From Auxenochlorella pyrenoidosa (Eukaryota > Chlorophyta > Trebouxiophyceae > Chlorellales > Chlorellaceae), in NCBI GenBank assembly GCA_001430745.1, contig KQ481967.1:305660-330212 (forward strand): a DNA stretch of 24,553 bases, given 5' to 3'. The notes beneath the pieces were generated by a model that worked only from the letters and a program-made list of their open reading frames with translations, was not told the DNA's origin and searched no databases. Each line of letters begins with the position of its first letter. The stretch's first letter is position 1. Positions 1-9,862 of this stretch are shown piece by piece. Made by a program: the position numbers and the translations under genes.

Positions 1-147
1 GGGCAGCAGCGGCGGCGGGTGGACTGGAGGGAGGGGTGGAGCACACGATGCAGCCTCAAGAGGCCCCCATGCTGTGCTGCCAGGCGCCTCGGGCATGCCA
101 GCGCAAACACAAACATCACACACGCGTGCCAGCAATGCACCTCTCAC
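1..147 (-). other. Intron of the DHQS-like gene running off the left edge
   Basis: The exon ending at 148 is followed on the minus strand by GTGAGAGG, a normal donor. No conserved continuation of the enzyme is visible before the window ends. Family members continue with a short C-terminal segment, which must lie to the left. Confidence 0.7.
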
Positions 148-2129
148 CGGTCCGGCATTCACTCGGAACGGTCGGCTTGCTATGTACTGGCTCTCCGCGC
201 ACTCGCTGTGCACGAGGAAGAGGCCGCGCGCAAAGCTGCCCACCAGCAGGCCCTCCCCGGGTTCCAACAGGCTGCGCCCAGCAGGGTGTGGATAATTGGA
301 GGCAGGCCGGCGAGTCAGCTGTGTAGAGCCGGCAGGCGGGGTGCGGGGCTGCCCATCGCAAAGGGCCCGGGCTCGCAATCCACCCCTGCTGCATTTTGGG
401 GCCGGCCCGTACTCCAGCACAGTTCCAGGGCAGGCGCCACCAAGGCGCCCCCTCCCCTTCTCTCCCCGCTCCTGTACAGTCACGCACAGACATGTCGCGC
501 ACACAGCTGGTGCGCAGCGGGGGGGCTGAGGGTCACCTGCAGAGGTCCACGCACGCCCGGTCGCCCATGCCCACGGGCCGCACAGCTGTCACCGTGGCGA
601 CCTCGTACCGCAGGCCTGCCCCCGCCTGCTCCCGCTCCCGCAGGTACCGAGCCAGAGCGCGCACCTGAGAGGGGGGGGGGCAGCGGGGGCAAGGGCGGAA
701 CGGGGGGTGGGGTGGGGGTGGGGGGGGCCGCAAACCAGGGGGCAACACCATCCCAGCGGGGTTGCACACACACACGAGGGCTCAAGGCAGCCCGGGCCCC
801 TGTCCCTGGCCAGGCTGGCGAGCGTCCACTCAGCCAGGCCGTGAGGCGATCTGGCCTGTGGATGCCCCTGCCCCAACGGCTGGCTGGAGCAAGCGCAGGA
901 CCATGCCCCAGCCTTGCAGGGCCACGGCGCGGCCGCCAGGCACCAACCGTGAAGCACGGGGCACGGCGCACCTCTGCGGGGCTGTCGGTGCGCAGCAGCA
1001 CTCCGTCTGTCCCCGCCTCCAGCGCCTCGAGCATGACCCGGCTGGAGGCGGCGTCGCGGGCGGCCGCCAGCAGCGTGGCGCGCGGGTTGCGCTGGTAGGC
1101 AGCAACCAGGTTCTCGGCGGGGATGATCTGCGGGCCCCGGGGGAAAGGGGGGTTGGGTGTGTATGTGTGTGTGTGTGGTGGTGGTGGTGATGGTGGGGTC
1201 AGTGCAAGTGGGGTGGGGTGGGGTTGGCGGTGGCGCGATGGGGTGGGGTGGGCTAGCGCTGGGGGCGCCTGTGGCGGCATGGCTCTCGGCAGCGCGGTTG
1301 CCCCCCCCACTTGTGCAGCAGACGGTGCGGAACGAGCCTACACCTCTGCGGCCGCCCGTCCAAATGGCTTCTCTGACATGGCAACCGGGCTTCTGCAGGC
1401 GCATGCTGGCAGACTCCGGGCTGGCCAAACCCACCCTCGCCCGCAGGCCCCACCCTGCGCCCACCTGCCAGTCCTCGGCATCCATCACAACATAGCCCTC
1501 GGCCGCCGCCGCCTCCCCCTCCGCCGCCCTCAGGTCTTCCGGGCAGCTCAGCACGCGCACCCTGCCCACCGCGCTGCCCGCGGCATCCAGCAGCGAGCCG
1601 TCGGCGGCGCGGGTCAGCGCCTGGAAGCGCCCCAGGGCCTGCCAGTCGCGGGCAAGGCCGCGCTGCGCGGCGTCGGCGCCAAAGACGGCGGTGCCAAAGC
1701 CGGCCTCCAGGCCTGCAGTCAGCGCATCCTGCGGGGCAGTGCGGGCAGGGTCTGGCATGCCTGCTTCAGTGGCCAGCCACATATGCGCGGTGCAGTGCAG
1801 GCGGCAGGCGCGCTGTGCGGGCATGCAGGGGGGTGCACTCAGCGGGCGAGATGTAGGAAGTACTGCCCCCAACGGTCCAAGACAGGCAACCAGCTGGCAC
1901 GTCGACCAGGCCAATCCCTTGATGCCCTGATGCGCCCTGCCTTGTTGGTGGTCTCCAGCCAGACGACCTTGCGGTCGGTGCCACCGCCACCGCTGCCGCC
2001 TGCCGAGGCCGCCAGGGTTCCTCGCCGCTGTTGTGCTGCGGGCGGGCGGACCGCGATAATGATGGGATGCCCCTTCCTATAGGATGTCTGACACGAGAGA
2101 GAGGGCCACGAAGGAGCCTGCACTCGCAT
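148..2129 (-). CDS. 3-dehydroquinate synthase II-like protein (3' end beyond left edge)
   Basis: The five visible exons on the minus strand are 2129-1941, 1728-1465, 1127-972, 664-537 and 271-148, giving 287 residues in one frame. The protein resembles the archaeal-type DHQ synthase II family (AroB') and its plant and cyanobacterial homologues. The archaeal enzyme makes 3-dehydroquinate from an amino-heptulosonate; the role in photosynthetic eukaryotes is unclear. Landmarks are VVWLETTNK (residues 55-63), VMDAEDWQ (end of exon 2), [12 protein letters not shown] (start of exon 3), [13 protein letters not shown] (233-245) and [17 protein letters not shown] (254-270). Intron 1 uses a GC donor (AAG|GCAGGG) and joins K63 to the next exon in phase 0. 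The first ~50 residues are rich in Ala, Ser, Gly and basic residues, as expected of a plastid transit peptide. I chose the ATG at 2129; an in-frame ATG at 2303 would add 58 residues. The last visible exon ends at a GT donor, so bases 1-147 are intron. Confidence 0.85.
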
Positions 2130-2490
2130 AGAGCAACTTGGGGAGGCCGTGGCAAATGGTTTCCTCGTTCTGGAACAATGAAACTGACTGCCGAAATCGC
2201 GTTCGTGCACCGCGACAGGCCAATGGGGACGGCAGCTGCGGCAGCGCACAAGGTGGCAAGCGCTGGATGCAGGCAGGGATGGTGATTCTGGGGTCTTGCA
2301 CACAGGGGGGGTGCTGGTGGATTAGTGTAGCCTGGCGCTTTGTTGCTTGATTTAGGCTTTTATAAAATCACTGATGCCTAAACCGTCGAGCTGGGGCGAA
2401 AGGTGTGTTTCAGGGTGTGTTTCAGGGTGTCCTGTGTGCAGCGGCCCATGCTCCGCGAGTCACACTTGCTTGACTGCAGGAAGCGCTGCG
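2130..2490 (-). promoter_or_regulatory. Spacer between the Alfin 3' UTR and the DHQS-like start
   Basis: This is the presumed 5' UTR and promoter of the DHQS-like gene, which follows the Alfin gene in tandem on the minus strand. Codons stay open in the DHQS frame up to an ATG at 2303, so the upstream part could be a longer transit peptide. I see no other gene. A short tandem repeat (unit about GGTGTGTTTCA) lies at about 2401-2433. Confidence 0.4.
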
Positions 2491-2495
2491 TTACA
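2491..2495 (-). terminator. TGTAA-type poly(A) signal of the Alfin-Tudor gene
   Basis: TGTAA on the minus strand, about 317 bases after the stop codon at 2812-2814. TGTAA is the usual poly(A) signal of chlorophyte green algae. The assignment rests on position and motif only. Confidence 0.45.
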
Positions 2496-2811
2496 GCATG
2501 GCATGATGGGTTCATGCAGCGGAGCAGAGGAAAACGGGCAAAGTGCCACAAGCAGGGAGGCGGGGTTCTCGGCTGCGTGCAGGTGCACGCGTGTGCAGGT
2601 CCAGGTCAGGGAGCGGGGGGAGGGGGGGCGGGGGGGGGAGGGAGGACAAGGGCAGTCAGGGGGGCGACGCCCCCAGTCAGTACAGCAGTTAAATTGGGCG
2701 GGCGGGCGGGCGGGGGGGCCTGGCACGCGCGGCGCGGCTGCCCCATGGCGGCCGCCACCTGCGTGCAGGCGCGGGGCGCGGGGCGGCGCAGCACCTCGAT
2801 GTCCCGCGCCG

Positions 2812-5251
2812 CTACGCCAGCAGGGAGCAATGTCCGTCGCGGATGACCTCGTCCAGGTCCAGCTGCTCAAACTCGCCGGTGGCGTACTGCACGCTGCAGG
2901 GCGGCGCGGCACGCGGGGGGGAGGGGGGGGGCAGGGCAGGCAGGAGGTGAGGTGCAGGCCGGCGCGTGCGAGGCAGCAGCAGGAAACGGGTGCCGGCATG
3001 CGTCCAGGCTGGCTCGCGGCGCGCCAGACGTGGGGACCCAGCGATGCAGGCATGCCCCTGCTGCCTGCAGCTGCTGCGGGGCTGCTCACTCTGCCTTGCG
3101 CGAGTCCATGTAGATGGCGTTGAACTGGATGAGGTACCACTTGCCGTCGTCTGGCCAGAACAGCTCTGCCTGCCGCCCCGTGAGCGCGGGGGACACGTCC
3201 TCCGCGGTGAGCAGCCGCCCCGTGGGCAGCGGCTGCGGGGGGGGGCGGGGCGCAGCATGCCGTGCGCTTGGGTGATGCAGCGTCCAGCATGTGGAGGCGG
3301 CAGCTGCCCGGCAGCCACGACACCATGCCTGATGCGCGCCTGCTTGCACCCATGCAGCCCAACAGCTCGGGAGCCGCAACAACAGGGGGCGCCCCACCCC
3401 CGACCGCAGCCCAGCCCACCTGGTCTGCTGCCTGGTAGCCCGGCCGCACAAAAGGGTTGGGCTCCTCAAATGCCGCCAGCGCGGCCTGACTGGCCACCGC
3501 CGCATGCGCCGCCGCCGACTGCTGTTTGGGGATCTTGCGCTTGTACATCTGGACAGGTGGGGGTGGGGGCGGGCGGGGTGAGCATGGTGTGCTGTGTGCC
3601 CCCAGGGTGATGGCTGCTAGGGCGCCAGCAGCCGCCACAGAGTGAGGTACCAGGCACTGCACGACTTGGCGCTTGCGGGGACTGTCCTGCCCTTCAGCTG
3701 CGCGCGCAGCCTCGAACCACCCCCTGGCCTTGGCTGAAAACTCGCTGCATGCCAGAGAGCGCAGCAGCCCAGACCTGAGCCGCCGTGCCAGCCACCCGCG
3801 CATCGCCAGCCCAGAGCTGAGCCGCCGTGCCAGCCACGCGCGCACCTTGTTGCGAGCCACGCGGCCCGTCACCACCTCATACACGGTGGGGTGCTGGTTG
3901 ATGAGGGAGAAGAGCTCGGCACGGCCGTCGGCGTCAAAGCTGCGGGCGGGCAGGCAAGGGGGCAGCCAGGGCCGACAATGACACTGCTGGGCATCGCAGT
4001 GTGCACGCACCTGCCACGCTGCAGCCTGCGCTGCTGCAGCCGTGGCATGGGGCCACAACGCTCAGGAAGCCCAGCCTGCTGGTGCGCCCTCCAGGCATTG
4101 CCCGGGAGCCTCTGCATGCATGGCAGGGGGGAGTCCCACCGCCCAGGCCCGCCAGGGACGCTCACCGTGCCGCGTAGAAGAAGGCCAGGCTCATGAGCCA
4201 CGCATCGCTGTGCACCGCGCACAGCGCCAGCCAGTCCTTGCGCTCCATGCCTGCACGCCAGAGAGGGCAGCCAGGAAGCACATGCTGGACAGTTGTGCAG
4301 TGTGCAATTCCAGCCTCGCCGCTTCTTGTACCTTGTGTCCTCGGAGCAGACGTGGGCACAGGGTCTGCGCGCATGTTAGCGCAAATCCAGGTGCGCAGCC
4401 GCAGCGCCGCTGTGGAGCGCGGCATGGCCGTCGTAAGCACACTCTCATTGCCACATACTGTTCCTGCTGCCCTACCAGCTGCTCGCCGTTCCCTCCACGC
4501 CTGGCTGGCCGCCCCCTGCACCCACCATCCCGTGCAAAGTTGATGCCCAACACGGGCTCTGGCAGCTCTGGCGGCACCTCCTCAGTGGGCAGGTCCACAC
4601 TCCAGTTGCCATCTGGGTGGCCATACAGGCACAGGTTCTCGCGCTCAGGCCCAGCGGCGGCATACAGCTCCTTGGCGTCTGCGCAAAAGAGAGGGGGTAG
4701 GGGGCCGGAGAGCAGGTTGGGGTTGTTTATCGCCACACAGCAAGACGGTGCAGGTCGTCACCAGGACGCGAGGTGAGGAGCAAGGTCTGCCAAAAGCAAC
4801 ACAGAGGTGACAGCCTAACACATTCGGTCCTGAGCTGAGCAGCATGGAGCTTTGCATGGATGCAGCGCAAGTTGCACAGACTGCAGCGAAGGGCCTGTGC
4901 CGGCGGGAGGTGAGCAGCACGAGAGGCGGGACCCCGCTGGTGCTATTCCCCTCGGCACTCGGGGCGGCGGCGGCCCCTTGAGGAACGGCTAGCGGATGCA
5001 CGAGAGCGCTGTCGGCACGCGACTAGCCCGCCAGAAGCTTCAGGCACGCCCCTCAGCTGTCTCTCGGACTGCGCGCACCGTCTATGAGCGCCAGCAGCAG
5101 TCCTTCCCGCCTGTTCCGGTAGTCCTCATAAATGGCCTGCGGACGGGGAGATGTCGCCCTCAGAGTTTTGGGCGGAGGTGCAGGCAACTTCGAGCCCCTT
5201 TTGTTCTCTGCACTCCTGCAGCCGCACCTCGATGGTCTTGGGGGTCGGCAT
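2812..5251 (-). CDS. Alfin-domain protein with C-terminal Tudor-like domain, no PHD finger
   Basis: The eight exons are 5251-5228, 5136-5079, 4678-4526, 4250-4166, 3939-3846, 3548-3420, 3232-3090 and 2893-2812. They total 768 nt, or 255 residues plus a TAG stop, and every junction closes in frame. Residues 1-138 form a clear Alfin domain: [20 protein letters not shown] at the N-terminus, ENLCLYG (41-47), [20 protein letters not shown] (60-79), [15 protein letters not shown], and YEVVTGR near 130. In land-plant Alfin-like proteins this domain is followed by an H3K4me3-reading PHD finger. Here residues 139-181 are an Ala-rich linker with a basic start (MYKRK). Residues about 190-252 are Tudor-like, with [16 protein letters not shown] (203-218), [16 protein letters not shown] (230-245) and RDGHCSLL. 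The W/Y residues could form a methyl-binding cage. No C4HC3 zinc finger was found in any frame of this locus. Likely a nuclear chromatin reader; this role is inferred. Exon 1 is only 24 nt. Confidence 0.9.
3765..3843. repeat. 37-bp direct repeat inside Alfin-Tudor intron 5
   Basis: Two near-identical copies at 3765-3801 and 3807-3843 share CTGAGCCGCCGTGCCAGCC and differ at a few bases. The second copy abuts the minus-strand donor at 3845-3844. Read on the minus strand, the repeat stays open and encodes WLARRL twice, but splicing removes it. Confidence 0.7.
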
Positions 5252-5540
5252 GGTGTGCCCTCAGGCTGCGCGCAAGCTTCCAGGCGACCTGTCCCCGCAA
5301 GCGCGCTCAGAACGTCTTGCTGCGCTTCGATGGGCCCGCCAACACCTCAGTTTTGAAAATGCGCAGCAATCGCTGCTTGCTGAGGAGCGTGAGGCGTCTG
5401 CTGCCGCCATGCTGCGCCCACCAAGTTGTGTGCCAGAGCCCAGAGTTTACGCGACAGTGCGTTTCCTTTCGACCTCAGAGTTTCATCGTGTTTGAGTAGC
5501 ATCAATTTCCCGGGGATCCCTGCTCCTGTCATTGGGCAAC
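5252..5540. promoter_or_regulatory. Divergent promoter region, Alfin-Tudor / SDHAF1-like
   Basis: 289 bp separate the minus-strand ATG at 5251 from the plus-strand ATG at 5541. Both 5' UTRs and both promoters must fit here. I see no convincing TATA box and no third gene. Confidence 0.55.
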
Positions 5541-6187
5541 ATGGCCGCTCGCAGAGGACCCAAGCTCTCAGGACTGCAGGTTGGCATTCAGGCGTCGAGT
5601 GGGGTGGCTGATACTGTTTTGCAAAACTGAAAGGTCCCCCGTCACTGCCGCCCGAACGTCGCCGTCGTCGTGCTGCCTCCAAGAGCGACGCCCACCGCTC
5701 CATCACCCGCCGCCTTTCCTTGCAGCGCCAGGTGCTGAGCCTGTATCGTAGCGTGCTGCGTGTCTCACGGGCCAAGGAGCAGGCAGGCGGAGAGTCTATC
5801 GCCTCGTATGCTCGCCAGGAGCTCGACAGGTGCAGGCAGTGTGGCATGGCTGGGCTGCTTGCCACCACTTGGTGCAGTGCTGGCCAAGTTGAGGGCATTG
5901 CTGCTGATCCAGCCAGACGGCATGCAGCCTGCCTTGATTTCTTCCCTCGCGTGACTGGCCAACAGACTCCCCAGCTAACTCCCGGCCAGGCCTCTCAGCC
6001 TCATTGCCCCCCGCATCACAATCCTCCGCTTGGGCTGCGCTCCTTCAGGAACCGCGGGATCGACCGGAAAGACATCCTGCGCATCGAGCACCTCATTCGC
6101 AAGGGCCGCCGCCAGCTGGACCTCTTCAAGGCGTCTGAAGTGACTGGCATCCGGCTGGCGGGCAGCGGCAGCAGCAAAAGCAGCAGC

Positions 6188-6221
<34 letters not shown>

Positions 6222-6253
6222 CAGGAGCAGCAGTGAACGACTCATCAATCTGA
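5541..6253 (+). CDS. SDHAF1: LYR-motif complex II assembly factor, SDHAF1-like
   Basis: The three exons are 5541-5579, 5726-5829 and 6049-6253. They total 348 nt, or 115 residues plus TGA, with GT-AG junctions throughout. SDHAF1 proteins are small mitochondrial matrix factors that help deliver Fe-S clusters to the SDHB subunit of succinate dehydrogenase. The N-terminus is short and basic, LQRQVLSLYRSVLRV (12-26) holds the L-Y-R triad at 19-21, and DRKDILRIEHLIRKGRRQLDL matches the second conserved block, including the basic RKGRRQL stretch. Size fits the family apart from the tail: the last ~25 residues are a Ser-rich stretch encoded by an AGC repeat. The 5' neighbour is the divergent Alfin-Tudor gene. 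Other LYRM proteins are possible, but the Arg-rich second block favours SDHAF1. Confidence 0.85.
6158..6221 (+). repeat. AGC trinucleotide repeat encoding the Ser-rich tail of the LYR protein
   Basis: About 20 AGC or near-AGC units (GGC and AAA interruptions) lie in frame in the last coding exon and give a Ser/Gly tail. Repeats of this kind vary in length between strains. Confidence 0.85.
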
Positions 6254-6866
6254 GGAGTTCAGCTCTCCATTTCATTTGCTGCTTGTACACCCTGCTGCTC
6301 TAGCCAAACGCATGCCTGCCAGTCCCAACATCAAATTTTCACTCTGCCATGCTTCTTTGTGTTCTATCGCGCTTCCTGCTGGTTCATCAACCCACTTGCT
6401 GCCCCTTGTGTGCCGCTCCCCAGCTTTGACCTGACCTGACAAGCTCGATGCACAAGCCCCAGGGTTTTGACGGTTACACAAGCCTAGGCGTGCTGGCTCG
6501 CATAGAAGGGGTGTTGTCAGCGCTGCGCTCCGCCCTGGCGTCCCGCGGAGCGACGTTGAAGGTGTTCCCTAATGGCAGCAGGCCCGCGGGCACGCAGCAC
6601 CGTGCACCCACCAGAGGTGTGCGCACGGCACGGCACGCCCGCCAGCAGGCGAGGCCCGCTCCGCATCTCGTCCATACCACTTGCTGCTGGCCGCCGGCCC
6701 AGCGCGCGCCGCCCCGCCCCGCCGCTGCGCCTGCAGCAACCACAGCGGCGTGCTGCTCCGCCGCGGGCGGCGGACCGCGCGTTCTGACCGGCTGCCCGCG
6801 CCGCACCCGCGCTCAGCCTGCTGTGGCAGCGAGCCGAGCGCCGCCGGCGCTCATCCCTCCAGCTGC
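6254..6866. other. Convergent 3' regions of the LYR gene and RPSA
   Basis: About 610 bases between the LYR stop (6251-6253) and the RPSA stop (6867-6869 on the minus strand). The stretch holds the two 3' UTRs. A minus-strand TGTAA at 6474-6478 would suit RPSA; no TGTAA follows the LYR gene. The open frames across this stretch match nothing I know and look like GC-rich chance ORFs. Confidence 0.5.
6474..6478 (-). terminator. TGTAA-type poly(A) signal of RPSA
   Basis: TGTAA on the minus strand, about 390 bases past the RPSA stop. The call rests on motif and position only. Confidence 0.4.
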
Positions 6867-9862
6867 TCAGTAGCCAGCGGAGAAGTCGGCGGGGGCCGGG
6901 GCAGCGGCGAACTCGGCCGCGGGCGCAGGGGCAGCGGCAGCCTCGAAGCCGGTGGCGGCCTCGAAGCCGGCGGCGGTCTCAAAGCCGCCGGCCTGGTAGC
7001 TGCAGGCAGGAACCAAGCAGGCAAGGTGATTTGAGCAGCTGTGCGGGGTGGCAGGCAGCAGGCAGGTGGCAGACCCCAAGCTCTGCAGGGGCCCACAGCC
7101 GGCTACGTGCTCGAAGGCTGCGAGCCGGCGAGCATGCAGAGCATGACGCGCCACCGCTGCCTCCGCCCAGCGACTGTCACTCCTTTGCGGCTTGCCTCCC
7201 ACCCCTTGAGCCCCCCATCGGCCCGCCCCCGCCTCACCCGTACTCGTCGAACGCGGCCTCGGTGCCGGGCAGCGCCTGCGCCGCGCCAAAGGCGGCGTCG
7301 TACTCGGCGGCGGCGGGGGCCTCCTCCTCGGCCTCCTTGGCCTCCTCTGCGGGGGGCGGGGAGCAGCGCACAGCAGGGGGTGGGCGCGGGGCGGCCCGCA
7401 AGAACAGGCGGGGCAAGGCACGGGCGTGGCCCCTGGTCCGCGGGGCGTCCACGCCCGCTCGGCGCACGCCCAGAGCTCAACCACGGGGCTGCGGCTGCAC
7501 CGCATGACAACAGGGCATCAGGAAGGCAACCACAAGGGGTGCTGCCGCTGCTGCTGCTGCGGCGGCTGAGCCTCAAAGGGGGTGCTGCCGCTGCTGCTGC
7601 CGCTGCCGCTGCCGCTGCTTCCGCTGCCGCTGCCGTACTGCTGCCCTCCTCACCGGGCTCGCGGTAGAAGAACATGTCGACCATGACGTCCCAGGCGGGG
7701 CCCGAGGGCGACAGGGTGCCGCGCATCATCAGCACCATGCGGGTGAGCAGGTAGTAGAGCACGCCGATGGAGTGCTTGCCCTTGTTGTTGGCGGGGATGG
7801 CCACGTCGATGCCCTGCAGCAGGGCGGGGCAAGGCGGCGGCGGCGGCGCGGGTCACGCGACATTCTTATGACGGCATCGGGGGGGTGGGGTGGGGGCCGG
7901 TGCCCAGGCCCCGATGTGCAATGGGACGCGTGGGCACAGAGGCCAGCCTGCGCGCCAGGCGGAGCTGCCATTGCCGCTGCCGCTGCCTGATTGCCCAGCT
8001 GTGCACCCCAGCCGGTGGCGCCTGTGCTGTGCGTGGATAAGCCGCTTTTTGCTGTCCAGAGCGCCTCGCACGCGCATTCCCCTCTTGATCTCGCCCAGCG
8101 CTGGTCAAGCCAGGGAAATGCTGCTGCGATCATTGCTGCGCTGGAAAGCTGTCGTTGCGTGGCGCAGCGCCGGCTGCCCTCAGCCTGATCAGCAGCACAC
8201 TGCAGCCTCTCTGCCTGCCTGCTGCCAGCTGGACAGCTGCCGCACGCCGCAGCACGCAACTGCTTGCTCTGTGATGTGGCTGCCTGCTTCTCCGGCTGGC
8301 ACAAGCAGCTGTGCAGCAGTCACTGCCCGGCGAGCAGCAGAGCCTGGCGCCAGCCAGGCCGGCAACGGGTGAGGAACCCGGTCAGGCGCCAGGCAGCCCC
8401 CTCTGCGCACCACCCTGGCCCTGGCGCCGGCAAAGGGGCCGCACCTGCAGGTCCGAGTCGGTGTCGCAGAAGGCGATGACGGGGATGTTCATGTAGGCGG
8501 CCTCCTTGATCGACTGGTGGTCGGTGCGGGGGTCGGTCACAATCAGCAGGCGGGGCTCCTCAAAGCCCTTCTGGATCTGGTTGGTGAAGGCACCTGCGCG
8601 CGGCGAGGCAGGGGGCCCGGGGCGGCAGCGGGTGAGGCAGGGGGGCCAGACGGACGCGCTGCGGCTGCGCTGGAGGTTCAACGGGGTCGCGGCCCAGGAG
8701 TTGCCCACTCTAGCTGTGTAGCCGCCACAGTGCCCGGCCAGCATCCATTGGCAGCCCCATCACGCCGTCAGGCTGTGCATCCCGAGAGCTGCTGCTGCTG
8801 CTGCTCCTGCTGCTGCCACCGCTGCCAGATACGGCCTGGCGCGCGCTGCTGGCACAGTCGTGCAGGCGGCATCGGGCGCAAACGCCCAGGGCGCAAACGC
8901 CCTGGCAGCACAGGCTACGTCGAGGCGGCAGCAGCGGCTGCTGCCTGCGGTTCAGCCTTGCTCCGTCCCAGCACTGCCCAAGGGCGCTGACGGCTGCCAG
9001 CTGCGCCTCGATGTCATGCCACTCGATGTGGGAGGCCAGGGGCAGGCATGCCCGCTGCCCACACCACCGCCTGTCGTCGCCGGCTCTCTGCATCCGCCAG
9101 CCCTGCTGCTGCCGCTGCGCCGCACTGCGGCTGCTGCCTCAGCTACTGCTGCTGCGTTTTGGCATGCTGCTACTCGGCCTGCCTGCCAGAACTGCTTGCG
9201 AACGGCAAGCACCAACACAGCATTGCAAGCAGCACCACCGCAACAGAGGCCTGTCGGCAGCGGAAGACCAGGCTGAGCAGCGGCGGCAGGGCGGGCCTGG
9301 CAGACGTCGACCTGTGCGGGCATACTCACCGGGGGTGTGGCGGCCCACGGTGGCCTTGGCACCGGTGTAGTTGGCGAACTTGAGCACCGCGCGCTGGCCG
9401 TAGGGGCGGGCCGAGATGGCCACAATGTCCTGCGGGTTCTCAATCGCCACGATGATGCGCGCCGCCAGCTGCAGCTTCTCCCAGGTCTTGCCCAGGTTGA
9501 AGACGAAGATGCCGTCGTTGCGGCGGCGGTACACGTAGCGCTCCATGGCGGAGGTGCAGTTCTTGGTGCCCAGGTGCGCCTGCAGGTGGGCGCGGCAGGC
9601 GGCGGCGGGCTGGGCGCACTGCTGCCCCCTGCGGCCTGGCGCCGCACCGGGCCGGCGGGCCGGCCCTGCAATCGTCCACCAGCGTCCAGAGCAGCGCGCT
9701 AGCCTGCAAGGCTGCCCAGCATGGCCGCCTCCATGGCAAGGCCCTGGGCATGGTCGCCATGCACCCGCGGGCCGGCTGCTGGGCATCAGGCCTGCGCTCT
9801 GGAGGGCTCACCTGCGCCGCCAGCAGCATCTGCACGTCGACCTCCTTCTGGCTGAGCGCCAT
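6867..9862 (-). CDS. RPSA: 40S ribosomal protein SA (uS2, laminin-receptor family)
   Basis: The six exons are 9862-9812, 9579-9330, 8593-8445, 7813-7654, 7346-7238 and 6999-6867. They total 852 nt, or 283 residues plus TGA, and all joins close in frame. uS2 is a core protein of the small cytosolic ribosomal subunit. The start [17 protein letters not shown] is followed by [92 protein letters not shown] and [14 protein letters not shown], a near-complete match to eukaryotic RPSA. The start context ACCATGG is strong. The C-terminal tail is acidic and then turns to Ala/Pro-rich repeats ([18 protein letters not shown]) ending in FSAGY; this tail varies across eukaryotes. I searched the introns for box C/D snoRNAs, common in ribosomal protein genes, and found none that held up. 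Confidence 0.97.
7538..7650. repeat. GCT/GCC triplet-rich stretch in RPSA intron 4
   Basis: Imperfect runs of GCTGCC and GCTGCT lie inside the intron that separates the RPSA exons ending at 7654 and starting at 7346. This is low-complexity sequence and is removed by splicing. Confidence 0.6.
8874..8903. repeat. Two tandem 15-bp hairpin units in RPSA intron 2
   Basis: GGGCGCAAACGCCCA is followed directly by GGGCGCAAACGCCCT. Each unit is itself a stem, GGGCG pairing with CGCCC around a CAAA loop. No function is known to me. Confidence 0.7.

Noticed and set aside
480..1310. 276-codon minus-strand ORF rich in Pro and His
   Set aside because: It reads through introns of the DHQS-like gene and contains only one real exon in frame; the rest is low-complexity intron.
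2460..4058. 532-codon minus-strand ORF
   Set aside because: It runs through several Alfin-Tudor introns; only short parts correspond to true exons.
6255..6398. Minus-strand TTGATGA ... TTTGATG ... CTGA pattern between the LYR gene and RPSA, resembling a box C/D snoRNA
   Set aside because: Span of about 130 bases, no D' box, only about four closing pairs with a G-U, and it lies in 3' UTR sequence; too weak.
6448..6873. 141-codon plus-strand ORF between the LYR gene and RPSA
   Set aside because: Lies in convergent 3' UTRs, has no recognisable domain, and its second half is low-complexity Ala/Pro/Arg.
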